Below, piece by piece: positions 1 to 7,939 of a stretch of DNA of 64,000 nucleotides; position 1 is the first letter of the stretch, and each line of letters begins with the position of its first letter. Source of the stretch: Caryophanales bacterium UBA5364 (GTDB lineage: Bacteria; Bacillota_I; Bacilli_A; RF39; UBA660). Below the pieces are notes generated by a model, which did not search any database, was not told where the DNA came from, and saw nothing but the letters and a program-made list of their open reading frames with translations. The position numbers and the translations under genes are program-made. The DNA lies in contig DHPM01000007.1 of NCBI GenBank assembly GCA_002410935.1, forward strand, positions 3,534-67,533, read 5' to 3'.

Positions 1-107
1 GTACTGATAATGCTGCTATGATTGGTGCAGCTGGATACTATGCTTATAAATTAGGTCATGTTGCTGAATTAAATATTAATGCTAAGGCAGTCGTTGCATT
101 GCAATAA
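1..107 (+). CDS. tsaD: tRNA A37 threonylcarbamoyltransferase TsaD, C-terminal end (partial)
   Basis: Only the last 34 codons lie in the window; the first complete in-frame codon is at position 3 and the stop is TAA 105-107. The peptide opens with TDNAAMIGAAGYYAYKLG, which matches the conserved C-terminal motif of the TsaD/Kae1 ASKHA fold. The Asp of TDNAAM is a metal ligand in the family. TsaD transfers the threonylcarbamoyl group to A37 of ANN-decoding tRNAs in the cytoplasm. The ribosome site of the next gene begins at this stop codon, so the two are probably co-transcribed. Confidence 0.88.
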   Translation, partial: TDNAAMIGAAGYYAYKLGHVAELNINAKAVVALQ

Positions 108-117
108 AGGAGGATTT

Positions 118-1308
118 ATGCGTACCGTTGGAACAGTTGTTAGGGGAATTAGAACTTCAATTATTAAAGAAGGGGATGATTTATCTAGTATCGTTGTAGA
201 GTCATTAATCAATGCTTCTCAAAATGAACATTTTGAATTTAAAGATAGGGATGTTATTGCTATAACTGAAGCTGTTGTTGGTATTGCAAATGGTAATTAT
301 GTAACAGTTGATAATATTGCTGCCGATATAAAAGATAAATATCCTAATGGTCATATTGGAATTGTTTTCCCCATCCTTAGCCGTAATCGTTTTGCTTTAT
401 GTTTAAAAGGTTTCGCTAGAGGATGTAAAAAAATAACAATGTTAATTAGTTATCCTTCTGATGAAGTCGGAAATCCTATTCTGCAAGAAGATAGATTAGA
501 AAAATATAATATTAATCCATATAGTGATATTATTACTGAAAAGCAATATAAAGAATTATTTGGAGACTTTATTCATATGTTCACTGGTATTAATATGATT
601 GATTACTACCGTGAAGTTGCAGAAAAAGAGAACTGTGAAATAGAATTTATTTTAGCTAATAATCCTAAAGTAATTTTAAATTATACTAAAGATGTCCTAT
701 ATTGTGATATTCATTCTAGAGAAAAAACGAAAATAATTTTAAAAGAAAATGGTGGAGAAACTATTTATGGTATGTGTGATATTATGAATAGTAGTATCAA
801 TGGAAGTAGTTATAATCCTGATTATGGATTATTAGGTTCCAATCGTTCAACGGAAGAAAAATTAAAGTTATTTCCAACTGATGGGGAAAACTTGGTTTTA
901 GATATTCAAAGAAAGATGAAGGAATCAACAGGAAAAGATATTGAAGTAATGATTTATGGTGATGGAGCATTCAAAGATCCTGTTGGTGGGATATGGGAAT
1001 TAGCAGATCCAGTTGTTTCGCCATTTTATACACCTGGTTTAGAAGGTACACCTAATGAGATTAAATTGAAATATGTTTCAGATAACAAGTTAGTTAATTT
1101 AAGAGGAGAAGAACTTAACGAAGCTATGCGTAATGAAATAAAAAATAAAGAATCAGACTTAAAAGGTAATATTATAACCCAAGGGACTACTCCAAGAAGA
1201 ATTACTGATTTATTAGGGTCATTATGTGATTTAACTAGTGGTTCAGGTGATAAAGGTACACCCGTAGTATTAGTCCAAGGTTATTTTGATAATTATGCTG
1301 ATATATAA
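118..1308 (+). CDS. Coenzyme F420-0:L-glutamate ligase-like (CofE family) protein
   Basis: A 396-residue protein. The start is ATG 118, preceded by AAAGGAGG at 106-113; an upstream in-frame TTG at 79 would overlap tsaD and has no ribosome site. The N-terminus (MRTVGTVVRGIRTSII, then KDRDVIAITEAVVGIANG) resembles the F420_ligase/CofE fold found in many Firmicutes. In archaea CofE adds glutamate to F420-0. No other F420 gene is visible here and low-GC Firmicutes are not expected to make F420, so the substrate is probably different. Acidic and Gly-rich stretches in the second half (MIYGDGAFKDPVGGIWELADP) could bind metal or nucleotide. The family is fairly secure from sequence memory; the function is not. 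Confidence 0.6.
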   Translation: MRTVGTVVRGIRTSIIKEGDDLSSIVVESLINASQNEHFEFKDRDVIAITEAVVGIANGNYVTVDNIAADIKDKYPNGHIGIVFPILSRNRFALCLKGFARGCKKITMLISYPSDEVGNPILQEDRLEKYNINPYSDIITEKQYKELFGDFIHMFTGINMIDYYREVAEKENCEIEFILANNPKVILNYTKDVLYCDIHSREKTKIILKENGGETIYGMCDIMNSSINGSSYNPDYGLLGSNRSTEEKLKLFPTDGENLVLDIQRKMKESTGKDIEVMIYGDGAFKDPVGGIWELADPVVSPFYTPGLEGTPNEIKLKYVSDNKLVNLRGEELNEAMRNEIKNKESDLKGNIITQGTTPRRITDLLGSLCDLTSGSGDKGTPVVLVQGYFDNYADI

Positions 1309-1332
1309 TATAATTTAATATGGAGGGTGAAA

Positions 1333-1713
1333 ATGGATAATCGTTTATTAATGGAACAAAAATTATTAGAAGAGAAGTTAGATTTACTTTATGCAATGCG
1401 TAATGATGCTTCTAGAAAAGAAAAAAAACAGATAAAAAAGGAAATATATACAACGGAAGAAATACTTAACACTTGTTATGAAAAAATACAAGCAGAATGC
1501 TCAATTGAAGGACATGATTATGGTGAATGGGAAGAACATGCTTGGTTAGAATCAGTTGATTTTATGGGATTAGATTTCACATTACCAAGTGGTATTAAGA
1601 AACACCTTTTTTATGTAAGAAAATGCAACACATGTGGTTACTATGAATGTATTGAACAAAAGCCAAATACACTAACAGATAACCCAAAAATATTACAAAA
1701 AACAAAAAAGTAA
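1333..1713 (+). CDS. Hypothetical protein with N-terminal helix and zinc-ribbon-like end
   Basis: A 126-residue protein starting at ATG 1333 after TGGAGGG; the in-frame GTG at 1327 lies inside that ribosome site. Residues 1-50 are charged and helical (MDNRLLMEQKLLEEKLDLL). The second half has AECSIEGHDYGEWEEH and then KCNTCGYYEC, so Cys and His residues could bind one zinc. I do not recognise a named family. A 42-aa ORF at 5469-5597 resembles the first 40 residues, so this gene has a truncated relative 4 kb downstream. A Rho-independent terminator follows at once. No function is proposed. Confidence 0.55.
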   Translation: MDNRLLMEQKLLEEKLDLLYAMRNDASRKEKKQIKKEIYTTEEILNTCYEKIQAECSIEGHDYGEWEEHAWLESVDFMGLDFTLPSGIKKHLFYVRKCNTCGYYECIEQKPNTLTDNPKILQKTKK

Positions 1714-1716
1714 AAG

Positions 1717-1742
1717 AAGAAACTATGTAGGTTTCTTTTTTT
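1717..1742 (+). terminator. Rho-independent terminator after the zinc-ribbon gene
   Basis: Stem AAGAAAC (1717-1723) pairs with GTTTCTT (1731-1737) and is followed by a T run. It closes the transcript of the gene ending at 1713. Confidence 0.75.
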
Positions 1743-1745
1743 ATA

Positions 1746-1774
1746 TTGTTACAGTTGGTAAAATATGGTATTAT
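1746..1774 (+). promoter_or_regulatory. Probable SigA promoter for the prepilin cluster
   Basis: TTGTTA (1746-1751), a 17-base spacer and TATTAT (1769-1774) lie just upstream of a GGAGGT ribosome site and ATG 1802. The match to the vegetative consensus is good but not perfect. Confidence 0.55.
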
Positions 1775-1801
1775 GTTAATATAAAGTAGTGGAGGTATGT
1801 T

Positions 1802-4090
1802 ATGAAGAAAGGTTTTACATTAATTGAATTATTGACAATTGTTGTAATAATAGGAATTATTGCGATGATTACAATACCAACGGTTAATAAACTAGTAGAT
1901 AGTTCTAGAAAGGGTGCTTTCCAATCTGAACTTAGAAACATAATTAATTCATATGATTTGAAAATTATGGAATACCCAAATCCATCTAGTGTTATGGTTA
2001 CACAGGACAATATTAAGGATGTATTAAATATCTCACCGGAAAATTATGAGTTTCTTGAGTTAACTAATAATGATGAGGGTGTTTATATAATTGCAAATGG
2101 TAGAAATATATGGAAAGGCTATGTTGTATGCGGTACTAAAGAAAATATGGCATTTTTTGATAATGTTGAACAATGTAATCGTTTTATTGCTGAACCAGTT
2201 TATACAGACGAACAAATTACAGCTTTAATACAATCTGGTTATGTACCAGTATCGACAGCTAATGAGTTAAATAATATCCGTTTTAGTACATCTAATACCT
2301 TTGGTTCTGGCACACAATGGGAAGGTATTTATAATGGAGGACTTACTAAAAATTATATTCAAGTTAGAAGTATTAATTTAGATGTTGCTCCATATAATAC
2401 CGGAGAAGGTTGGGAACCAATTGGTAGTTATGAATATTCTTGTAATCTTAGTATACCAGTAATAGGTGCTTACGAAGGAACCTATGATGGTGGTGGATAT
2501 AAGATAAGTGGTCTTTATATTAATCGCCCAGATACAATGTATCCAGTCGGGTTATTTAGTACAAGTAAAGGCAGCTTTACTAATATAATTATCGATCAAT
2601 CAAGTGTTTTAGGCGGTGTAGGAGTTTCAGAAGGTCCTGATGAACGTAATATACCAACAGGAACATTAGTTGGAATGGTAGTTGGAGATATAATAAATAT
2701 CAACAATGTTAAAATTCATGGTAATACTAAAACATATAGTATTAATCGTTATAATGCCGGAATAGGCGGTAGTCTTATTGGATATGCACGTGCTATTAAT
2801 AAATTAATCATAACGAACACTAAAACTATCGGGAATGTTGTTGGGGAAACGGGTTTCATGGGGGGATTAGTAGGACGAGTTATGCAATTTAATGAGATCT
2901 TAATAGATAATGCAACCTATGATGGTAAAGTAATAGGTATGGCGGAAAAGGTTGGAGGCATAATTGGCGAAGCTAGATATGAAGAGGATTCTGACCCAGA
3001 AACTTGGACCAATGCTAATAAAGTAACAATTAGAAATACAAATATTAATGCTGAAATAACGGGTGGTGAATGGATGAATATGGGGGGATTTATCGGAGAA
3101 ATTAGATTTATAAATGAAATTTTAATAGAGAATTCAAATTATAATGGTAATATTATAAATCCTTTTCATAATGTTGGAGGATTAATTGGAAGGGCATCTA
3201 AGAGTCTTTCACTTGTCATAAAAAATTCTAATGCTAATGGAAATATTATAGATAATTATGGAGGAAGATCAGGAGGAATAGTAGGAACAATTAAAGAAGT
3301 TGAATCTGTATTATTAGATGGGGTAAACTATCGAGGTAATATTGATACATATCGTGAAGATGTACATGGTTCTTATCGTGTTGGAGGATTAATTGGTAGT
3401 GTTGATATATTCTATGATACCGAAGAAATAACTACTATTGTCGATATAAAGAATTGTTCTGTTAAAGGAGACTTAAAAGGAGCAGCGACTAGAATTGGTG
3501 GTTTAGTTGGTGCACTTGATAGAGGGGACAGAAGAGATGTTGACTCGCACCTTAATATAGAAAATTCGAGTTATGAGGGTACTATTTATGCAAATGATAT
3601 ACTACCAGCAAATTATTATGGAATTAATGGATTTTATTTACTAGTAGGTGGATTAGTAGGTTCCGGAGCAAATGTCAACATCACTAATTCATATGCTATA
3701 AGTGATATTTCAGCAAGATATGATAACCCTGCTTGTGATGAAGAAATTGTGTCTGAGCATTACGTTGGAGGATTAGTGGGACGAGTCCTTCATAATGTTA
3801 ACATAACTAATTCTTACTATGTAGGTGATATAGAAATCAAAAAAATTGATGTGATTCAAGATTTAAGCACTTTTAATTATGTTAATGCCGTTGTTGGAGA
3901 TAAGGATAAAGCAACATTAACTAATGTTTATTTTGATTCTAATGTAACAAGTGTTGAAGATACACTTGCAATACCTAAAACAACTACTGAAATGATAAAT
4001 GGGATACCGAGTTTTGAAATATATAATAATTGGGATAATGATATTTGGGATTTTGAAAAAATGGGTTCTTATCCAATTTTAAAGAGATAG
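1802..4090 (+). CDS. Large type IV prepilin-like surface protein with GLUG-like repeats
   Basis: A 762-residue protein. It begins MKKGFTLIELLTIVVIIGI, a class III (type IV pilin/pseudopilin) signal: basic leader, Gly-Phe cleavage site, Glu at mature position 5, then a hydrophobic helix of about 22 residues. Residues ~130-720 are a long repetitive beta-rich region in which GGLIGR/GGLVGR-type motifs recur about every 40-50 residues, as in GLUG repeats of secreted adhesins. True pilins are about 150 residues, so this is probably a surface protein using a pilin-type export signal. It leads a cluster with two further membrane-anchored proteins (4117, 4742). No pilin ATPase or prepilin peptidase lies in the window. 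The ligand is unknown. Confidence 0.75.
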   Translation: MKKGFTLIELLTIVVIIGIIAMITIPTVNKLVDSSRKGAFQSELRNIINSYDLKIMEYPNPSSVMVTQDNIKDVLNISPENYEFLELTNNDEGVYIIANGRNIWKGYVVCGTKENMAFFDNVEQCNRFIAEPVYTDEQITALIQSGYVPVSTANELNNIRFSTSNTFGSGTQWEGIYNGGLTKNYIQVRSINLDVAPYNTGEGWEPIGSYEYSCNLSIPVIGAYEGTYDGGGYKISGLYINRPDTMYPVGLFSTSKGSFTNIIIDQSSVLGGVGVSEGPDERNIPTGTLVGMVVGDIININNVKIHGNTKTYSINRYNAGIGGSLIGYARAINKLIITNTKTIGNVVGETGFMGGLVGRVMQFNEILIDNATYDGKVIGMAEKVGGIIGEARYEEDSDPETWTNANKVTIRNTNINAEITGGEWMNMGGFIGEIRFINEILIENSNYNGNIINPFHNVGGLIGRASKSLSLVIKNSNANGNIIDNYGGRSGGIVGTIKEVESVLLDGVNYRGNIDTYREDVHGSYRVGGLIGSVDIFYDTEEITTIVDIKNCSVKGDLKGAATRIGGLVGALDRGDRRDVDSHLNIENSSYEGTIYANDILPANYYGINGFYLLVGGLVGSGANVNITNSYAISDISARYDNPACDEEIVSEHYVGGLVGRVLHNVNITNSYYVGDIEIKKIDVIQDLSTFNYVNAVVGDKDKATLTNVYFDSNVTSVEDTLAIPKTTTEMINGIPSFEIYNNWDNDIWDFEKMGSYPILKR

Positions 4091-4116
4091 TTATTTAAGA
4101 TGTAAGGGAGAAGTAT

Positions 4117-4728
4117 ATGAAAAAAAATAAATTAGAAACTAAAAATAATAGAGTATTAGAAACAATCAAAAAAAATAAAGTTATTTCAATATTGATTGTA
4201 ACTATTTTACTTATACTTGTAGTAACATCGAGTATCTTAGAACAAAAATATAAGAATGCTAAAACCCCTAGTATTACCTTACTTGGTGATAGTGTAATTA
4301 ATCTTAAAATTGGTGAAAAGTATAAGGAACCAGGTGCAACGGCGGATGATGGTAAAGGTAATAATATTACTGATGATATAAAAATAACAGGTGTAGTTGA
4401 TGTTAATAAAAAAGGAGTATATTACATATATTATAATGTTGAAAACAAGTATAGAATAAAAGCAAATGAAATAATTAGAGTTATAAAGATTGGTGAAAGT
4501 GATAAAGTTCCTCGTGGTCAGCAACAACCAAATGTTGAACTAAGAAGTATTATTGAAGAAGTAGTTGAAAAGTATAAAAATAACTTAGGGCAATTTGGAG
4601 AGGATAATTGTAAAAAAGTTGATTATTTATCTCCAATGATTCTTGACTATTTTAAAGATACTGAAGAACCAATAAGAGAAGAATTAAGGCCACTGGTTAG
4701 AACTGTTTTAACTGAAAAAGGATTATAA
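4117..4728 (+). CDS. Membrane-anchored protein with DUF5011/Ig-like domain
   Basis: A 203-residue protein. A basic N-terminus is followed by one membrane segment (~residues 24-43, VISILIVTILLILVVTSSIL). Residues ~52-125 contain SITLLGDSVINLKIGEKY and YKEPGATADDGKGNNITDDI, the hallmark of DUF5011/bacterial Ig-like modules of Gram-positive surface proteins. The C-terminal third is charged and helical. It starts 26 bases after the prepilin-like gene behind AAGGGAG and is probably in the same operon, so a cell-surface role is likely. Confidence 0.65.
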   Translation: MKKNKLETKNNRVLETIKKNKVISILIVTILLILVVTSSILEQKYKNAKTPSITLLGDSVINLKIGEKYKEPGATADDGKGNNITDDIKITGVVDVNKKGVYYIYYNVENKYRIKANEIIRVIKIGESDKVPRGQQQPNVELRSIIEEVVEKYKNNLGQFGEDNCKKVDYLSPMILDYFKDTEEPIREELRPLVRTVLTEKGL

Positions 4729-4741
4729 TGAGGAGTAATAT

Positions 4742-5074
4742 ATGAGTGGTAAAACTAAATTTATAATAATTATACTAACAATCATAACAATGTTTTTAAT
4801 ATCTTTATGGTATATTAATACTCATCAAGATACTGATGACATCAAAGATAAACCCGAAAGAAAAGTAGTTGTATCTAAAGAACAAATAGAAGATAAGATA
4901 GTGAGTATTATTGAAAAAAATCAGGAATATGTAGATTCCTTAGGTGATAATAAGCAAGCTATAAGGAGTTTTTTACTTAAGAAAGCGAAAAATCAATTAC
5001 CTAGTGGCGTTAGTGCCTTTGAAATTAGAGAAGTAATTGATTCTATATTGAAAGGTGAGAGTGATGGAACTTAA
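4742..5074 (+). CDS. Small membrane-anchored hypothetical protein
   Basis: A 110-residue protein with an N-terminal membrane segment (~residues 5-25, KFIIIILTIITMFLISLWYI) and a charged, helical outer or cytoplasmic part. The C-terminal ~65 residues look broadly like the helical tail of the preceding 203-aa protein, but the similarity is weak by eye. It starts after GAGGAG and overlaps the next gene by 11 bases, so the two are translationally coupled. No family is recognised. Confidence 0.5.
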   Translation: MSGKTKFIIIILTIITMFLISLWYINTHQDTDDIKDKPERKVVVSKEQIEDKIVSIIEKNQEYVDSLGDNKQAIRSFLLKKAKNQLPSGVSAFEIREVIDSILKGESDGT

Positions 5075-5300
5075 AATAGGTGATTTTGTTACTAGAGAAT
5101 CATATAACAATGATATTGTCTTTAGAATTAAAGATATCGATGATTCAAAAGCAGTTATTACTGGTGTTAGTTTTAGGTTAATAGCAGATAGCCCTATTAA
5201 TGATTTAAAAAAATGCAATAAAACATTGGATGAAATTTTAAGTGAGGAATTATATAATAATAAAAATAAGATTAAAGTTTTAAAAAGAAAACATGAATAA
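5064..5300 (+). CDS. YabG-like N-terminal domain protein (truncated sporulation protease)
   Basis: A 78-residue protein starting at ATG 5064 after AAAGGTGAG. It begins MELKIGDFVTRESYNNDIVF and later has FRLIADSPINDL, which match the start of YabG (IGD-V-RKSY-D--F and VRLIADS-F-DL). YabG is a spore-coat-processing protease of about 290 residues; everything after the N-terminal SH3-like segment, including the catalytic part, is missing here. The ORF ends directly in a terminator hairpin with no downstream YabG sequence, so the truncation looks clean rather than a recent frameshift. A decayed similar end may persist at ~5635-5695. Confidence 0.6.
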   Translation: MELKIGDFVTRESYNNDIVFRIKDIDDSKAVITGVSFRLIADSPINDLKKCNKTLDEILSEELYNNKNKIKVLKRKHE

Positions 5301-5313
5301 AATTCATGTTTTT
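5290..5313 (+). terminator. Terminator, first copy
   Basis: AACATGAAT (5290-5298), loop AAA, ATTCATGTT (5302-5310), then Ts. The stop codon of the YabG-like gene lies inside the hairpin. Confidence 0.75.
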
Positions 5314-5338
5314 GTTTGCAATCTAAAATCACCATATA

Positions 5339-5367
5339 TTTACAATAAACAAATACTGTGCTATAAT
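5339..5367 (+). promoter_or_regulatory. Strong SigA promoter, copy 1
   Basis: TTTACA (5339-5344), 17-base spacer, TATAAT (5362-5367), with the extended -10 dinucleotide TG at 5359-5360. It would transcribe the 42-aa ORF at 5469. Confidence 0.8.
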
Positions 5368-5375
5368 AACTTCTC

Positions 5376-5441
5376 ATTGAAGAAGTCTTAACTAAAGCAA
5401 ATATGAAACCTGAAGAAATAGATGTCATATTGCTAAATTAA
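5376..5441 (+). pseudogene. Gene fragment resembling an Hsp70- or thiolase-type helix
   Basis: Reads IEEVLTKANMKPEEIDVILL and then a stop, with no start codon or ribosome site (the frame is closed at 5367 by a stop in the -10 box). The pattern EEVL-KA--KPEEID-ILL fits the conserved helix-strand before the GG loop of Hsp70-like ATPases, and also the KASIII/thiolase family. It is too short to choose. It probably marks a rearrangement junction. Confidence 0.35.
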
Positions 5442-5468
5442 TCGTTGAAATTATAATAAGGAGGAATT

Positions 5469-5597
5469 ATGGATAATCGATTATTAAAAGAGAAAAAGTT
5501 ATTAGAAGACACATTAGAAATATTGAACTTAAAACTAAACCGACATAAAGGAAAAGCCAAAAGAGAGTTAAAAAAGGAAATAAGAAGGTGCTACTAG
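5469..5597 (+). CDS. 42-residue mini-ORF, N-terminal copy of the 1333 gene product
   Basis: ATG 5469 is preceded by AAGGAGG at good spacing, and the frame ends at TAG 5597. The product starts MDNRLLKEKKLLEDTLEIL and matches MDNRLLMEQKLLEEKLDLL of the protein at 1333; similarity continues to a shared KKEI and then stops. The zinc-ribbon half is absent. Promoter, ribosome site, ORF and terminator are all present, so a 42-aa peptide could be expressed, but it may be only a remnant of duplication. Confidence 0.45.
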   Translation: MDNRLLKEKKLLEDTLEILNLKLNRHKGKAKRELKKEIRRCY

Positions 5598-5609
5598 TAG
5601 CACTTTTTT
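5588..5609 (+). terminator. Terminator overlapping the mini-ORF stop
   Basis: GTGCTAC (5588-5594), TA, GTAGCAC (5597-5603), then six Ts. The stop codon sits at the loop. Confidence 0.8.
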
Positions 5610-5677
5610 ATATTATTATTAGTTTGATGTTAAAAAAGTGATAGAACTAAGCAATTATAAGTTGTTAGAAAAGCAAG

Positions 5678-5760
5678 AACATGAAATGAAATTCATGTTT
5701 TTTGTTTACAGTCTAAAATTACCATATATTTACAATAAATAAATACTGTGCTATAATTAC
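5678..5760 (+). repeat. Terminator-promoter cassette, direct repeat copy 2
   Basis: Second copy of 5290-5370. The hairpin AACATGAA (5678-5685) / TTCATGTT (5692-5699) with Ts to 5703 ends no visible gene, as expected if the whole cassette was duplicated. Just upstream (5635-5697) one frame reads IELSNYKLLEKQEHE, which resembles a decayed YabG-like gene end. Apart from this, 5610-5678 holds nothing I can identify. Confidence 0.8.
5729..5757 (+). promoter_or_regulatory. Strong SigA promoter, copy 2, for the amino-acid ABC operon
   Basis: TTTACA (5729-5734), 17-base spacer, TATAAT (5752-5757), with TG at 5749-5750 (extended -10). It lies 31 bases before ATG 5789 and is the only clear promoter for the transporter and possibly the arginine genes. 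Confidence 0.82.
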
Positions 5761-5788
5761 CTTAGAATAGTAGTAAAGAAGGGTAATA

Positions 5789-6511
5789 ATGAAGAAGTTA
5801 AGCGTCTTATTAGCATTATTAGTTATATTCTTGACGGGTTGTGGAAAAAATGAAAACACTATTGTGATGGTGACTGAAGCAGGATTTGCACCATACGAAT
5901 ATTATGAAAACGGGGAAGTTGTTGGTGTTGATATCGATATTGCTAGAGAAATTGCTAAATATTTAGGTAAGGAACTTATTATTAAGGATATTGATTTTGA
6001 TTCAATTATTAATGAACTTAATAGTGGTAAAGCTGATTTTGCCTTAGCAGGAATGTCTATCACTGACGAGCGAAAAAAAGAAGTTGATTTTTCAGCTGAA
6101 TATTCTAAAAGTAAACAAGTTATTGTTGCTTTAAGGGATAGTAATATTAAAACAATTAAAGATTTAAAAGACAAAAAAATTGCTGTTCAATTAGGAAGTG
6201 TTGCTGATCTTTTCGCATCTTCTGAAATTGAAGGAGCAACAATTATCCAACAAAAGAAATTTTTAAGTGCTGCCCAAGATGTAAAAAGCGGTAAAGCTGA
6301 TTGCTTAATTATGGATGCACTCCCAGCTAATGAATTAGTCAAAAACAATAATGAGTTAGCTGTTTTAAGTGTGGAATTATTTACAGATAAGTATGCTGCT
6401 GCTGTAGCAAAAGGAAATAAAGAACTTTTAGAGGTTATAAACCTTATTATAGATAAGTTAAATAGAGAAGGCAAAATTGAAGAATACATATTAAATCATA
6501 CTAGTAATTAG
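5789..6511 (+). CDS. Polar amino-acid ABC transporter substrate-binding lipoprotein
   Basis: A 240-residue protein with a lipoprotein signal (MKKLSVLLALLVIFLTGCG; lipobox Cys at residue 18). The mature part has the family-3 binding-protein features GFAPYEYYENGEVVGVDIDI, GKADFALAGMSITDERKK and the hinge region around IAVQLGSVAD. These proteins capture polar amino acids outside the membrane and pass them to a permease-ATPase pair, here the next two genes. The arginine deiminase genes follow directly, so arginine is the likely ligand; this rests on context. The start is supported by AAGGGT upstream and the complete signal peptide. Confidence 0.87.
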   Translation: MKKLSVLLALLVIFLTGCGKNENTIVMVTEAGFAPYEYYENGEVVGVDIDIAREIAKYLGKELIIKDIDFDSIINELNSGKADFALAGMSITDERKKEVDFSAEYSKSKQVIVALRDSNIKTIKDLKDKKIAVQLGSVADLFASSEIEGATIIQQKKFLSAAQDVKSGKADCLIMDALPANELVKNNNELAVLSVELFTDKYAAAVAKGNKELLEVINLIIDKLNREGKIEEYILNHTSN

Positions 6512-6518
6512 GTGTAAT

Positions 6519-7190
6519 ATGGATAATTTATATCGAACAATAATTTATGATCAAAGATATTTACTTATATTAGACGGGTTAAAGAATACCCTAATTATAA
6601 CTATAGGTGCTACTATATTAGGGGTTATTATTGGATTAATTATAGCTTTGATTAAAAATAATTATAAGGAAAATAAAAAGTATAAATTTTTAAATATACT
6701 TGCTAATTTATATGTTACGGTTATAAGAGGAACACCTGCGTTATTGCAACTCATGATTATTTACTATATTATTTTTAAAACATCAACTATTAATATACTA
6801 TTTATCGGTATATTAGCATTTGGAATTAATTCTGGTGCTTATGTGTCAGAAATATTTAGAACTGGTATTGAGTCAATTGATAAAGGCCAAATGGAAGCGG
6901 GTAAAAGTTTGGGCCTTAGTTACTCACAAATTATGCGGTATATTATATTACCACAGGCTATTAAAAATGCAATGCCTGCTTTAGGTAATGAATTTGTCAC
7001 TTTAATTAAAGAAACTTCAGTTGCTGGTTATATCGGAATTAGAGATTTAACTAAAGCTGGAGATATTATTGCATCAAGAACATATGATTATTTTTTACCG
7101 CTTATTATAACTGCTATTATCTACTTAACCCTTACCTTAGGAATAACTAAACTTTTAAAGAAGTTTGAAAGGAGAAATAATAATGCTTAA
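6519..7190 (+). CDS. Polar amino-acid ABC transporter permease
   Basis: A 223-residue integral membrane protein with about five helices, of the HisM/GlnP type. It carries the His/Glu/Arg-type motif TVIRGTPALLQLMIIYY and the cytoplasmic EAA loop (QMEAGKSLGLSYSQIMRYII, then LPQAIKNAMPALGNEF) that docks on the ATPase. It begins 7 bases after the binding-protein gene with only a weak GGTG ribosome site, suggesting coupling, and its end overlaps the ATPase start by 8 bases. A single permease gene implies a homodimeric channel. Confidence 0.88.
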   Translation: MDNLYRTIIYDQRYLLILDGLKNTLIITIGATILGVIIGLIIALIKNNYKENKKYKFLNILANLYVTVIRGTPALLQLMIIYYIIFKTSTINILFIGILAFGINSGAYVSEIFRTGIESIDKGQMEAGKSLGLSYSQIMRYIILPQAIKNAMPALGNEFVTLIKETSVAGYIGIRDLTKAGDIIASRTYDYFLPLIITAIIYLTLTLGITKLLKKFERRNNNA

Positions 7191-7902
7191 GGTTGTTAAT
7201 TTAACTAAAAAGTTTGAAAAGACACAAGCATTAGATAGGGTTAATTTAGATATTAATAAGGGAGATAGAATTGTTATAATAGGACCTAGTGGTTGTGGCA
7301 AGTCAACCTTACTTCGATGTATTAATGGGTTAGAAACCCCAACTAGTGGGCAAATAATTTATAATGGTAAAAATATTGAAAAGCGTGATAAAAATAAATT
7401 TAGGCAAAAAGTAGGAATGGTATTTCAAAGTTATAATTTATTTAATCATCTCACGGTTAAAGAAAATATTACTTTAGCTCCAGTTAAGTTAAAACTATTA
7501 ACTGAAGAACAAGCATTACAAAAAGCAAATGAATTATTAAAATCGATTAAATTATTACCAAAAATAAATGAGTATCCTCAAAATTTATCAGGTGGAGAAA
7601 AACAAAGAATTGCGATTGTTAGAAGTTTGATGTTATCTCCAGATATATTATTATTCGATGAACCAACGAGTGCTTTAGATCCTGAAATGATTAATGAAGT
7701 ACTTGAATTAATGACAAAAATTGCTAAAAAAGGAATGACTATGGTAGTAGTTAGTCATGAAATGACTTTTGCAGAATCGTTTGCTACTCGAGTAATCTTC
7801 ATGGACGAAGGAAAAATTATTGAAATGGGTAGTCCTGACCAGATATTTAATCATCCAAAAGGTGAGAGGCTTCAAATGTTTTTAAATAAAATTAAGTCCT
7901 AA
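7183..7902 (+). CDS. Polar amino-acid ABC transporter ATP-binding protein
   Basis: A 239-residue ATPase starting at ATG 7183 behind AAGGAG. Walker A is GPSGCGKST (~residues 33-41), the Q-loop is GMVFQSYNLF, the signature is LSGGEKQR, Walker B is ILLFDEPTSALDPE, and the H-loop is VVVSHEM. All catalytic elements are intact. It is of the GlnQ/HisP subfamily and completes the uptake system of the two preceding genes. A 37-base gap with AAGGGAG leads to arcA, so transcription probably continues. Confidence 0.9.
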   Translation: MLKVVNLTKKFEKTQALDRVNLDINKGDRIVIIGPSGCGKSTLLRCINGLETPTSGQIIYNGKNIEKRDKNKFRQKVGMVFQSYNLFNHLTVKENITLAPVKLKLLTEEQALQKANELLKSIKLLPKINEYPQNLSGGEKQRIAIVRSLMLSPDILLFDEPTSALDPEMINEVLELMTKIAKKGMTMVVVSHEMTFAESFATRVIFMDEGKIIEMGSPDQIFNHPKGERLQMFLNKIKS

Positions 7903-7939
7903 ATCGAAAGATTGAAATAGAGGAAGAAGGGAGAAAAAA

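Larger units (their letters stand above)
5290..5370 (+). repeat. Terminator-promoter cassette, direct repeat copy 1
   Basis: About 80 bases are nearly identical to 5678-5760: the AACATGAA hairpin, a conserved middle (TCTAAAAT, ACCATATAT) and the promoter. The -10 elements of the two copies are exactly 390 bases apart. The copies differ at a few bases, so the duplication is not brand new. Confidence 0.85.

Noticed and set aside
4279-4527. Minus-strand 82-codon ORF inside the DUF5011 gene
   Set aside because: A low-complexity shadow of an AT-rich coding region with no ribosome site.
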